A stretch of DNA of 64,000 nt from NCBI RefSeq assembly GCF_014189535.1, contig NZ_CP050307.1, forward strand, positions 558,001 to 622,000, given 5' to 3'. Source of the DNA: Rhizobium lusitanum (lineage in GTDB: Bacteria; Pseudomonadota; Alphaproteobacteria; Rhizobiales; Rhizobiaceae). How positions within the stretch are numbered: position 1 is the first letter of the stretch; each line of letters begins with the position of its first letter. Of this stretch, positions 1 through 7,002 are shown in pieces. The notes beneath the pieces were generated by a model. It did not search any database, was not told where the DNA came from, and saw only the letters and a program-made list of their open reading frames with translations. Both the position numbers and the translations under genes were made by a program.

Positions 1-782
1 CGGGGCCGCTGGTCGAGGATCGCCATGGCGTCTTCGACACTGGCTGCCTTGTTGCCGAGGATCAGATCGATGATCGCGGCCTGCCGCTCTGAGCCCTGCG
101 CCGCGAGCGCCATCAACTCCGCCTGGTTTTCGGCCAAGGGATGAAAGGTGATGCGCTCACGCTGCAGAGAGGTGATGGAGGCGATCTTCAGGGCACGAAA
201 GACGCCGGCACGGGACACGCCGAGGAATGTCTGCGCCGCTTCCGAGAAGCTGGCGGCAAACTGACCGCTGGCCTCCTGTAAATCGGTATCAGATGAATTG
301 AGTATCAAGTTGAGACTCAATTCGACCCGCTCGGCTCCGGCTGGTTTCCGACCCGGTTTGATGCCTGGATGAGCGGCACGGTAGATGCCGCACCAGTCGG
401 CGATCGCGGCGCTCTTTTCCAGCACGGTGAGGTCGCGGCGCGCCATGTTCTCGACGATGGAGCTGAGACGGATGGTCGCCTCGGATGAGAACTCTTCGGC
501 ACGCTTCACGATCGCCGGGATCTTGGCCCGGTTCAGATATTGGTAGGCGTCGACGCGCAAGGCACCGAAGGCCAGCCGATAGAGGCCGTCAGGCTCGACG
601 ACAACTTCGATCGCCTGCTTCAGGCCGAAGATATCGACGTTCTCGGCGAAGGCCTGGACGGTCGCACGTTCATGCTTGCGATGGTCGGCCGAGCGGCGGA
701 TCTTGCTGATCTCGACGAGCTGACGCCCATCGGAGTCAAACTCGTTGTCAGCGATGACGGAGCGATTTGACTTGACTGTCAT
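1..782 (-). CDS. ParB N-terminal-like protein of a Mu-like prophage (3' end outside window)
   Basis: An open frame runs from an ATG at 782 leftwards off the window, so at least 260 residues are present and the C-terminus is missing. Early residues read VEISKIRRSADHRKH followed by a block (FAENVDIFGLKQAIEVVV) typical of ParB/Srx-like domains that list parameters of a partition or nuclease protein. The middle holds two helical segments with a helix-turn-helix-like stretch (about residues 170-200, AAQTFLGVSRAGVFRALKIA). Its start overlaps the Ner-like stop by four bases (ATGA), so the two are translationally coupled. In Mu-like phages of Rhizobiales a ParB-like gene often sits between ner and the transposase. 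Role here is inferred from context; it could instead be a phage replication regulator. Confidence 0.7.
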   Translation of the reverse strand, partial: MTVKSNRSVIADNEFDSDGRQLVEISKIRRSADHRKHERATVQAFAENVDIFGLKQAIEVVVEPDGLYRLAFGALRVDAYQYLNRAKIPAIVKRAEEFSSEATIRLSSIVENMARRDLTVLEKSAAIADWCGIYRAAHPGIKPGRKPAGAERVELSLNLILNSSDTDLQEASGQFAASFSEAAQTFLGVSRAGVFRALKIASITSLQRERITFHPLAENQAELMALAAQGSERQAAIIDLILGNKAASVEDAMAILDQRP

Positions 783-1084
783 GCGACGCTCCGCACGCGG
801 TCAGCGGCAGACGACGTTTTTGCACTTCCGTTGCAACTCTTGTTGCTGCTACTCTTCCCTTCGTCATGACGGCCACGCGTGTAGCTGTCGGGGAACATTT
901 CGCGAAAGGGGACTTGGCAGGCGCGAGCAATCGCCTCTGCTCCTGCTCTGCTTGCGCCGATGATCCCCTGCCTGCACGCACTGTCGTAAAGGCCGGCGTC
1001 GCGTGCGATGCCGGTAAGGGTGAGGCCGCGCTTGGCAAGCTCCGCCCTGATTTCTATCCGATCCCACTTTTTGGTGGCGGTCAT
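779..1084 (-). CDS. Ner-like phage transcriptional regulator
   Basis: This 101-residue protein begins MTATKKWDRIEIRAELAKRG and contains a Ner/Nlp-type helix-turn-helix (about residues 10-60: LTLTGIARDAGLYDSACRQG), the family of the Mu Ner repressor. The ATG at 1084 was chosen over an upstream in-frame ATG at 1144 because an AGGGAG ribosome site sits six bases before it and the conserved domain begins there. The C-terminal 30 residues are basic and Ser-rich with no recognisable fold. Ner proteins switch off early phage transcription and repressor expression; that role is taken from the family. The stop overlaps the start of the ParB-like gene. Confidence 0.78.
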   Translation of the reverse strand: MTATKKWDRIEIRAELAKRGLTLTGIARDAGLYDSACRQGIIGASRAGAEAIARACQVPFREMFPDSYTRGRHDEGKSSSNKSCNGSAKTSSAADRVRSVA

Positions 1085-1172
1085 GATTGCTCCCTGCTGA
1101 TCGACCTCTTCCGAAGGTCGGTTGGTGTGGGGGTAGGTGTTCAAACAGTTGTTGCAACTAATGTCGCATAAA

Positions 1173-1202
1173 TTCGCGAACTAGACAATGAGTATTCGCG
1201 AA
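1173..1202. promoter_or_regulatory. Paired TTCGCGAA sites in the prophage control region
   Basis: Two copies of the 8-base palindrome TTCGCGAA occur at 1173-1180 and 1195-1202. The second extends to a 12-base palindrome (TATTCGCGAATA, 1193-1204). They are 22 bp apart, two helical turns, and lie between the divergent ner and repressor genes. A third copy is at 1403-1410 inside the repressor gene. They are candidate operators for the repressor or Ner. Confidence 0.5.
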
Positions 1203-1300
1203 TATCCACGGTCAGAGTTACATGATGCGCAAAATGCTGCGAGCAGCTCGCAATATTTAACGATATCAATGAGATGAGATTTGGCCGATGTGACAAACCA

Positions 1301-1323
1301 AACTCTGACCATGGGTCAGAGTT
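1301..1323. promoter_or_regulatory. Inverted repeat just upstream of the prophage repressor gene
   Basis: Perfect 10-base arms AACTCTGACC and GGTCAGAGTT flank a 3-base centre, ending 13 bases before the repressor ATG. A further half-site GGTCAGAGTT is at 1210-1219. The placement suggests an autoregulatory operator of the repressor or a Ner site. Confidence 0.55.
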
Positions 1324-1336
1324 AAAGGGCTTGTGA

Positions 1337-2023
1337 ATGGAAAGTGACGCTTCGAGCTTCGCTAAACGCCTTCGCGACGCGATTGGCGAATCGGTTAATG
1401 CATTCGCGAAAAGATGCGAGATCCCTGAAGCCACGATGCGTGGCTATGTAAACGGAAAGTTTCCGCCATCTGACGTGGCATTGAAAATAGCTGATACGGC
1501 TAATGTTAACCTGGAATGGCTAATCTCAGGTCGTGGCCCGCAAGGCAAAGCTCCAACAGAGCCAAGCATTAGTGGGCGTTCGATTGATATTCGTGGCCGT
1601 ATTATGGATGATTTTGCTTTTATTCAGCGCCTGGACGTGCAGGCTTCCGCCGGAAGTGGCGCTATAACGATCAACGAGGACGCCGTTGAGCTTCTTGCCT
1701 TTCAATCCGACTGGCTGAAATCCCGCCATATTAACCCGACTTCTGCCAGAGTTTTGACGGCCAAGGGCGATTCGATGGAGCCGACAATCCGCGATGGCGA
1801 TATCCTGCTCGTCGATACGTCGATCACCAGCGTGCGTGACAACGCCATCTATATCGTCGTCTACGGTGGCCATGTCCTTGTAAAACGGGTCAATTTGCGC
1901 CGGAACGGCTCGCTTGTGCTGATCTCTGACAACGATCGGCATGCGCCGGAAGAAGTGCCGGAGAGCGAGGTGCTCGACCTCCATATTGCCGGGCGCGTAA
2001 TGTGGTTTGGTCGGTCAATATAA
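1337..2023 (+). CDS. Prophage repressor, HTH plus S24 (LexA/CI-like) peptidase
   Basis: The 228-residue protein has an N-terminal helix-turn-helix (about residues 8-65, with FAKRCEIPEATMRGYVNG) and a C-terminal S24 peptidase domain (about 100-225). The nucleophile Ser146 lies in GDSMEPT and the general base is probably Lys183 (LVKRV). An Ala105-Gly106 pair in QASAGSGA is the likely self-cleavage site, as in CI/LexA proteins that are inactivated when RecA filaments form. It is transcribed away from ner, matching a lysogeny repressor. Local base composition is more AT-rich than the flanking chromosome. It could be a chromosomal S24 regulator, but the Ner and ParB neighbours make a prophage repressor much more likely. 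Confidence 0.82.
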   Translation: MESDASSFAKRLRDAIGESVNAFAKRCEIPEATMRGYVNGKFPPSDVALKIADTANVNLEWLISGRGPQGKAPTEPSISGRSIDIRGRIMDDFAFIQRLDVQASAGSGAITINEDAVELLAFQSDWLKSRHINPTSARVLTAKGDSMEPTIRDGDILLVDTSITSVRDNAIYIVVYGGHVLVKRVNLRRNGSLVLISDNDRHAPEEVPESEVLDLHIAGRVMWFGRSI

Positions 2024-2117
2024 TTGCTTCGCCGGTCTTAAACGGGGCGCGCTTTTGCCATTTGATCTTGCGCGCCCTCTGCGGGCAACTAATCCCGCCC
2101 GGTCCTCGGAACGCCCT

Positions 2118-2167
2118 GTAAATAAAGGCTTATCCCGTTCCTTCTCGGTAAATCCCACTTAATCCCG
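2118..2167 (-). repeat. Two spaced repeats resembling transposase end-binding sites
   Basis: Read on the minus strand, 2167-2148 and 2137-2118 each start CGGGAT and end ATTTAC, and match at 13 of 20 positions. They are spaced exactly 30 bp apart. A weaker third match (CGGGATTAG) ends at 2097. Mu-family transposases bind several such sites within each prophage end. The assignment rests on position and spacing. Confidence 0.55.
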
Positions 2168-2196
2168 GTCTGTGCCATCTGTTATTGCGGGTTACA

Positions 2197-2235
2197 GGTC
2201 CGCGTGGAGTGTTCCGGGCGGACCGTTTTTGTTTG
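2197..2235 (+). terminator. Rho-independent terminator outside the prophage end
   Basis: The stem GGTCCGC/GCGGACC (2197-2203 and 2218-2224) with a 14-base loop is followed by GTTTTTGTTTG. No plus-strand host gene precedes it in the window, so it probably served a gene now displaced to the far side of the prophage. Confidence 0.65.
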
Positions 2236-2326
2236 CCTCTCGCGCATTGCTTCGCCGCGCTTCCGCCTGATATTACAGTCGCGATTTCATCGTATGATTT
2301 ATTGTCGACTTTCAGGAGGAGCCGTC

Positions 2327-3121
2327 ATGACAGAACTCGCGCAATCCCTCGCGTCTATTCGTATTCCCGATCTCGCCGGCAAGCGGGTGTTGATCACAGG
2401 CGCCTCGACCGGCATCGGCGCGGCTCTCGCCCGCGCTTTTGCGCAGCAGGGCATGAAGGTCGGCATCCACTTCAACGCCAGCCGCGAGCCGGCCGAAAAG
2501 CTTGCCTTGGAGATCACCGCAGCGGGCGGGCAGGTGCATCTCGTTCAGGGCGATGTGTCACAGGATGGCGAGACCGAGCGTGTCGTCAACGAGACGGCGG
2601 AGGCTTTCGGCGGGCTCGATGGCCTGATCAACAATGCCGGCGGGATGCTCGGCCGCGTTCCGACCTCCGAGATGACCGACGCACATTACGAGCGGGTGAT
2701 GAACCTCAACGCTCGCTCGGTGCTGGCTGCAACTCGCGCAGCACACCCGCATCTCAGGAAACAGGGCGGCTTCATCATCAACACCACCTCGATCGCCGCT
2801 CGCAACGGCGGCGGCAATGGTGCGATCCTCTATGCAGCCTCCAAGGGCTTCGTCTCGACCATTACCCATGGCCACGCCAAGGAATTCGTCGCCGACAAAA
2901 TCCGCGTCAATGCCGTGGCGCCGGGTGTCATCGCGACACCGTTCCATGAGCGCTATACCAATGACGAGCAGATGGAATTGCAGCGTAAGTCTATCCCGAT
3001 GGGCTTCGTCGGCACCTCGGAAGATTGCGTCGGCGCCTACCTCTTCCTCGCTTCGCCGACCCTTTCCGGCTATATCACTGGCCAGATCATCGAGGTGAAC
3101 GGTGGCCAGCTAATGCCCTGA
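2327..3121 (+). CDS. SDR family NAD(P)-dependent oxidoreductase
   Basis: This 264-residue classical short-chain dehydrogenase has the Rossmann motif TGASTGIG (about residues 24-31), the NNAGG structural motif, a catalytic Ser in the NTTSIAARNGG strand and YAASK as the catalytic Tyr/Lys pair. The C-terminus ends in the usual GQIIEVNGGQLMP. Start ATG 2327 is chosen for the AGGAGGA ribosome site seven bases upstream and because the family N-terminus follows; the longer upstream frame has no conserved residues. The substrate cannot be read from sequence. It stands alone between the prophage end and a LigD-type gene, so there is no operon context. Confidence 0.88.
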   Translation: MTELAQSLASIRIPDLAGKRVLITGASTGIGAALARAFAQQGMKVGIHFNASREPAEKLALEITAAGGQVHLVQGDVSQDGETERVVNETAEAFGGLDGLINNAGGMLGRVPTSEMTDAHYERVMNLNARSVLAATRAAHPHLRKQGGFIINTTSIAARNGGGNGAILYAASKGFVSTITHGHAKEFVADKIRVNAVAPGVIATPFHERYTNDEQMELQRKSIPMGFVGTSEDCVGAYLFLASPTLSGYITGQIIEVNGGQLMP

Positions 3122-3222
3122 AACGCTGGTCGACAATCGACCTTTCTCGCCGGGCAATGCAACTCTATGCCCGGCGCGATCGTTTCAAGGTCAGGTCAAC
3201 TTGACGATGGAGCGCATGCGGC

Positions 3223-4107
3223 ATGGCAAATCCTTCTCAGGTTATTGCAAAGACCTCCGTGCAACTGACGCATCCGGAGCGGATCTACTGGCCCGACGAC
3301 GGCGTCAGCAAACAGGATCTTGTCAACTACTATGCGCTTGCCTGGGCGCGCATGGCTCCCTTCATCGTCGACCGGCCTCTGGCGCTGCTGCGCTGCCCTG
3401 ATGGTATCAAGGGTCCGCGTTTCTTCCAGAAGCATGCCTGGAAAGGCATCAATCCGCATATCGAGGAAATCGCCGATCCCGAGGACAAGGACGGTGAAAA
3501 ACTGTTGCGGATCAGGGGTTTCGACGGACTTGCCGCGCTCGTTCAATCCGCCACACTGGAAGTCCATCCCTGGGGCACGACGACGGCTTATTGGGAAAAG
3601 CCCGATATGATCATCATGGACCTTGACCCCGGCGATGACGTCGCCTGGAGTGCGGTCATTGCAGGTGCGCAGGAGATAAAGGCGCGGTTTGCGGAGATGG
3701 GGCTTGCTTCCTTCGCCAAGACGTCGGGCGGCAAGGGATTGCATGTCGTGGCACCCCTCAAACCGAAGGCAACGTGGCCGGAGGTCAAGGCCGCAGCCGA
3801 AGCGATGGCGCACGGCATGAGCGCCGACAGCCAGGAAAAATATCTCTCGGTCGCCGCGAAAGCGAAACGAACCGGCCACATTTTCATCGACTATCTGCGC
3901 AACGGCCGTGGGAATACCGCCGTCGCGCCTTATTCGACACGCGCGAGACCGGGTGCAGCAGTTTCGATGCCGCTTGCCTGGGAGGAGTTGACCGGGAAGA
4001 TTGGCCCGGCGTCCTTCACCGTCAAGAATGCGGTTTCGCGACTGGACGAGCGCTCGGCCGATCCGTGGGCTGATTTCTTCGAAGCCGCGAACCCTCTAAA
4101 CGGCTAG
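3223..4107 (+). CDS. LigD polymerase-domain protein (standalone)
   Basis: The 294-residue protein corresponds to the archaeo-eukaryotic primase-like polymerase domain (PolDom) of bacterial DNA ligase D. It has the family start LTHPERIYWPDDGVSK, the metal-binding DLDPGDDVAW motif (about residues 130-140), TSGGKGLHVVAPL and the late IDYLRNGRGNTAVAPYS block. In full LigD this domain adds ribo- or deoxynucleotides at broken ends during non-homologous end joining. Neither the ligase nor the phosphoesterase domain is present, and no ku gene is in the window, so this is a single-domain paralog. Such stand-alone copies are common in rhizobia. ATG 3223 has a GGAG-like site upstream. Confidence 0.88.
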   Translation: MANPSQVIAKTSVQLTHPERIYWPDDGVSKQDLVNYYALAWARMAPFIVDRPLALLRCPDGIKGPRFFQKHAWKGINPHIEEIADPEDKDGEKLLRIRGFDGLAALVQSATLEVHPWGTTTAYWEKPDMIIMDLDPGDDVAWSAVIAGAQEIKARFAEMGLASFAKTSGGKGLHVVAPLKPKATWPEVKAAAEAMAHGMSADSQEKYLSVAAKAKRTGHIFIDYLRNGRGNTAVAPYSTRARPGAAVSMPLAWEELTGKIGPASFTVKNAVSRLDERSADPWADFFEAANPLNG

Positions 4108-4110
4108 CCT

Positions 4111-4689
4111 TTATCGAACGAATGGCACCAGCGCTGGCGTCGTGGCCTTGTAGTCCACATAGGCTTGACCGAACGTCTCACTCATCCAGCGTTCCTCGGT
4201 GCCGACGCGGCGCAGGACGGCGTAGAGCATGAAGGCGATCGCCAGCAAGGCAGCGATATCGCCACGCGCAAGCGCTGAGCCGATGATGGCAAGCAGCAGG
4301 CCGGTATAAATCGGATGACGGACGATGGCGTAGGGGCCGGTGCGGATCAGCGCGTGATCCTCCTTGACCGTAATCACGCCGCTCCAGTTGCGGCCGAGAT
4401 GATAGCGCGCCCAGACGGCAAAGCCGAGGCCCGCGACGGTCAGCACCGCGCCGATGCCGTAGTAGATCAGATTTTGCGGAACCAGCTGGAACGACAAGGG
4501 ACCGAGCCTGGATGGGGGCGCCAGCAGCAGAATGGCGCATATCCAGATCGGGGCGGTATTCGAAAACCGCGATACTGGATCCTCCCTCCGCGTCGTTTTC
4601 TTGACGCCAAACGATGCGACGATCCAGATCAGTCCCCAGATGCCCCAGCAGGTCGGAAAGAATACTGCCAGCAACCTTGCTTCGCTCAT
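4111..4689 (-). CDS. Isoprenylcysteine carboxyl methyltransferase (ICMT) family membrane protein
   Basis: The 192-residue protein has four or five membrane segments (about residues 5-27, 45-65, 75-95, 140-165). Its C-terminal half carries the ICMT/phospholipid N-methyltransferase block RYHLGRNWSG, then RTGPYAIVRHPIYTG, then EERWMSETFGQAYVDYKATTPALVPF. The RHPIYTG and late E-E residues bind S-adenosylmethionine in this superfamily. Bacterial members methylate unknown small or lipid substrates; no eukaryote-like CaaX substrate is implied. The start overlaps the stop of the upstream GST gene by four bases, so the two are co-translated. Confidence 0.85.
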   Translation of the reverse strand: MSEARLLAVFFPTCWGIWGLIWIVASFGVKKTTRREDPVSRFSNTAPIWICAILLLAPPSRLGPLSFQLVPQNLIYYGIGAVLTVAGLGFAVWARYHLGRNWSGVITVKEDHALIRTGPYAIVRHPIYTGLLLAIIGSALARGDIAALLAIAFMLYAVLRRVGTEERWMSETFGQAYVDYKATTPALVPFVR

Positions 4690-5423
4690 GCCACGCTCCT
4701 GTCCAGCTCGGGATAATGCCGGAAGATCCCACTTTCGTTGAAGGGAATGCGGCGCTCGGATGTGAGGTAGCGGGCGATGTTCGGGAGTTTCGCTACGGTC
4801 TCACGCAAAGCCGCCAGATGCGGATACTCGTCGGTCAGATGAGCCGTCGCGCGTGGGAAGGCATAGCGTAGACCTTCGAACACCTGGAACAATGACAGAT
4901 CGACATAGGTCAGCCGGTTGCCGAATATGTGCATCGGGCCTTTCGGATTCTGCTCTAGGACGCGCTCGAAATAACCGAGGAATTTCGGCATGCGATTGTC
5001 GAGAAACTCGTCGGCGCGGGCCTTGGCCTCTTCTTTTTGCTCCTCGTAATATCGCGAGGTTGCGATCGGATGGTGCGTGTCGTGCACCTCGGCGACCAGA
5101 TCGGTGATCGTCAGTTGCAGGCCGTTGACCAAATGGCGTTCGCCCTCATTCTCCGGCGCGAGGCGGAGTTTCGGACCGAGATACATCAGGATGTTGGCGA
5201 CATGCGAGATGAGGAGATCGCCATCCTTCAGAAAGGGTGGGGCAAGGGGTATATGTGCCTGCGACTTGCTCTCCATCACGGCAAACATCGCCCGTACACC
5301 TTGGCCCTCGCTCGTCGGACCACGGGTGACGTCGATATAGTCTGCGCCAGCTTCCTCAAGCGCCAGCCGTACGAATTCGCCACGGCCCTGGATGCCGTCC
5401 CAGTAATAAAGCGCGTAGGGCAT
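4686..5423 (-). CDS. Glutathione S-transferase family protein
   Basis: The 245-residue protein has an N-terminal thioredoxin-like domain beginning MPYALYYWDGIQGRGEFVRLA, in which Tyr6 or Tyr7 is the likely glutathione-activating residue. An all-helical C-terminal domain follows (about residues 95-240, with FGNRLTYVDLSLFQVFEGL). Order and length fit soluble GSTs of the sigma/nematode-like type that conjugate or reduce electrophiles. It is the first gene of a two-gene unit with the ICMT-family gene. The substrate is unknown. Confidence 0.87.
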   Translation of the reverse strand: MPYALYYWDGIQGRGEFVRLALEEAGADYIDVTRGPTSEGQGVRAMFAVMESKSQAHIPLAPPFLKDGDLLISHVANILMYLGPKLRLAPENEGERHLVNGLQLTITDLVAEVHDTHHPIATSRYYEEQKEEAKARADEFLDNRMPKFLGYFERVLEQNPKGPMHIFGNRLTYVDLSLFQVFEGLRYAFPRATAHLTDEYPHLAALRETVAKLPNIARYLTSERRIPFNESGIFRHYPELDRSVA

Positions 5424-5543
5424 TTAAAGCTCCTCCCGTTCCTGGCATCAGCTTAGCATCGACATGGCCGAACGGAAGGGGCTGGACCTGCGACCATTTC
5501 TTCTCTGCTCCGACCGCATGGCTGCTTTCCGCAAATGCCAGGC

Positions 5544-5858
5544 TTATTGGTGAGCCTGTTGCTCATTGCGCTTGCGGGTCGCGGCCGCCTTCTTCGCGGA
5601 TGCCGAACGCTCGGCAGCGGAGCGGTTCGCGGAGGCTTTTCCGCCGATCAGGCCGCCTTTCTCGGACGATGCATGGTTTTCAGGATGGCCCCGGCCCGAA
5701 CCGGATTTCTTGCCGCCGCCGCTTTCCTTGTTGACGGTCGCCCAGGCGCGGCGTTCGGCCTCATCCTCGGAAACGCCACGGCTTTCGTAGCTTTCCTCGA
5801 TGTGTTCGGCCTTGCGCTTCTGCTTGTCGGTGTAAGCGGATTTGTCTCCTCTTGGCAT
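5544..5858 (-). CDS. KGG-type small stress / plasmid stabilization-like protein
   Basis: The 104-residue, very hydrophilic protein starts MPRGDKSAYTDKQKRKAEHIEESYESRG and holds a segment EDEAERRAWATVNKESGGGKKSGSG, a layout found in rhizobial proteins annotated as plasmid stabilization proteins. The second half (about 65-104) is a Lys/Ala/Ser-rich tail with GGLIGGKAS. It has no membrane segment. Lysine- and glycine-rich proteins of this type are often induced by general stress, but no function is established. An AAAGGAGAA-type ribosome site precedes ATG 5858. Confidence 0.75.
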   Translation of the reverse strand: MPRGDKSAYTDKQKRKAEHIEESYESRGVSEDEAERRAWATVNKESGGGKKSGSGRGHPENHASSEKGGLIGGKASANRSAAERSASAKKAAATRKRNEQQAHQ

Positions 5859-5918
5859 GGTCTTTCTCCTCTTTGCAGATGAGGAGACGAACCCGTCGCC
5901 ATGGAAAAAGTTCCGATC

Positions 5919-6089
5919 TTAGTGGGGCGCTGGTGATTGCTTCGGCACATCCGGAAGCGGCCGGTGATCGGCTACGCGCCTTACCTTGCCCGATGCGGGA
6001 AACATGATGCCGACGGATCGGTCGATGATGAGGATCACCACAAGCGTTGCCAGAAGATAGAGGGTTGCGAGAATGAGGAGTGATGTCAT
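5919..6089 (-). CDS. Small single-span membrane protein, 56 residues
   Basis: A frame of 56 codons runs from ATG 6089 to TAA 5919. Residues 4-22 (LLILATLYLLATLVVILII) form one strong membrane helix. A Pro-rich cytosolic or periplasmic tail follows (RRVADHRPLPDVPKQSPAPH). No family is recognised. Support comes from the strong helix/tail contrast, a GAGGAG ribosome-site-like stretch in the gene's start region and its own intergenic slot between two stress-protein genes. Confidence 0.5.
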   Translation of the reverse strand: MTSLLILATLYLLATLVVILIIDRSVGIMFPASGKVRRVADHRPLPDVPKQSPAPH

Positions 6090-6284
6090 GGCATCACATC
6101 AGTGCAGCCATGACATGGCGCCCGGCCGCAACAGTGATCGGAACAGACATGCTCCATGTAATCCAAACACCTATCATTCATGGTGAAGCTCCCTCTTCAC
6201 CTGATAGCATCGATGTATGACATCTGTTTGTGCCCGGCAGGCAACTGGACGAAATTGCTACGAATTTCAATGGTCGGGAGCGTC

Positions 6285-6316
6285 AAGAAAACGGCCCGGT
6301 GCTTAATGCCGGGCCG
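6285..6316 (-). terminator. Terminator of the DUF2934 gene
   Basis: The stem CGGCCCGG/CCGGGCCG (6292-6299 and 6309-6316) has a 9-base loop and is followed on the minus strand by TTTTCTTG. It sits 39 bases beyond the stop of the gene at 6355-6651. Confidence 0.7.
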
Positions 6317-6354
6317 CTCACTTCATTGACTGATCATCAAAAGCAAAACCCGCT

Positions 6355-6651
6355 TCAAACCTTCGCTTCAACGATTTTTTTCGATGCCCGTTTTGGTGCG
6401 GTCTTGGCGACGACGTCACTGGTCGTTGCTGCCACGGTAGCCTTCACCTTAGGTGTTGTCTTGGGTTTGACGTCGATCTTCGCCTTGGGCTTGGCGGTGC
6501 TCTTTTTGTCCTTGCCTGTGCTTTTCTCTAGAGCGATGCGCTCCTGGCTTGCCTGCTCCCAGTGAACCTCATCACGGCCGGAAGGGTAACCCTCGGCCTC
6601 CCATATGGCGTAGGCACGTTTCTCGATCCATTCATCCCGCGATTCCAACAT
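6355..6651 (-). CDS. DUF2934 domain-containing protein
   Basis: The 98-residue protein begins with a DUF2934 motif (about residues 5-35: EWIEKRAYAIWEAEGYPSGR, then HWEQA), a short helical module common in rhizobia. The remaining 60 residues are a Lys/Ala/Thr/Pro-rich low-complexity tail similar to histone-like or DNA-associated tails. The function of DUF2934 is not known. A minus-strand terminator follows, so it is monocistronic. Confidence 0.8.
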   Translation of the reverse strand: MLESRDEWIEKRAYAIWEAEGYPSGRDEVHWEQASQERIALEKSTGKDKKSTAKPKAKIDVKPKTTPKVKATVAATTSDVVAKTAPKRASKKIVEAKV

Positions 6652-7002
6652 TGCCGATCTCCATTCGCATCATTGAACATTGGTTGATGAAAAATACCCG
6701 TTCTTGAAACGCGGGCTTGCATGCCTCCCCCGAGCATCCGAGACACTGGCTCTGATGAGCCATGGAGAAATTCCATAAGTCTCGACTCTCGAACCACGGC
6801 GGGCGCTCCGCACCAGCAATAAGATGTCCCGCAATGGACGGTAGCGAAGCGGCCGAACCATCAATATGACGACAGCGCGACCATCGTTCAATGAAAAATA
6901 TCTAATGCACAACCTATCCTCATCCGCACTGCTACCGGTCGAGCGGTGCGGATGAGGCATACGGCTGATTGCAGCTTTCGTGCGCAAAGTTATACTCCGC
7001 GC
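6652..7002. other. Intergenic region with a strong hairpin before cls
   Basis: No convincing gene is seen between the DUF2934 gene and the cardiolipin synthase. The clear feature is a hairpin at 6918-6957, with 12-base arms CCTCATCCGCAC/GTGCGGATGAGG and a partly paired loop. It has no T-tract, so it may act in the 5' leader of cls. Confidence 0.5.

Larger units (their letters stand above)
1..2196. mobile_element. End of a Mu-like transposable prophage (continues off left edge)
   Basis: Three phage-type regulatory genes lie together: a divergent S24 repressor (plus strand), a Ner-like protein and a ParB-like protein (both minus strand, pointing off the window). This repressor/ner/ParB order is the early-control layout of Mu-like phages of alphaproteobacteria, in which transposase A and B genes would follow to the left; those are not visible here. 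After the repressor stop come spaced repeats resembling transposase end-binding sites (2118-2137, 2148-2167). The exact end is not certain. Mu-type ends finish in CA, and CA dinucleotides at 2176-2177 and 2195-2196 are both candidates. The host terminator starts at 2197. Confidence 0.72.

Noticed and set aside
1084..1144. Longer Ner-like protein starting at 1144
   Set aside because: The AGGGAG site and domain start favour ATG 1084.
1173..1410. TTCGCGAA copies as a CRISPR or larger repeat array
   Set aside because: Only three short, irregularly spaced palindromes are present, with no spacer-repeat structure.
6946..7002. Longer N-terminus for cardiolipin synthase from GTG 6946
   Set aside because: The extra residues are not conserved and the codon lies in a hairpin arm; ATG 7003 starts directly before the first membrane helix.
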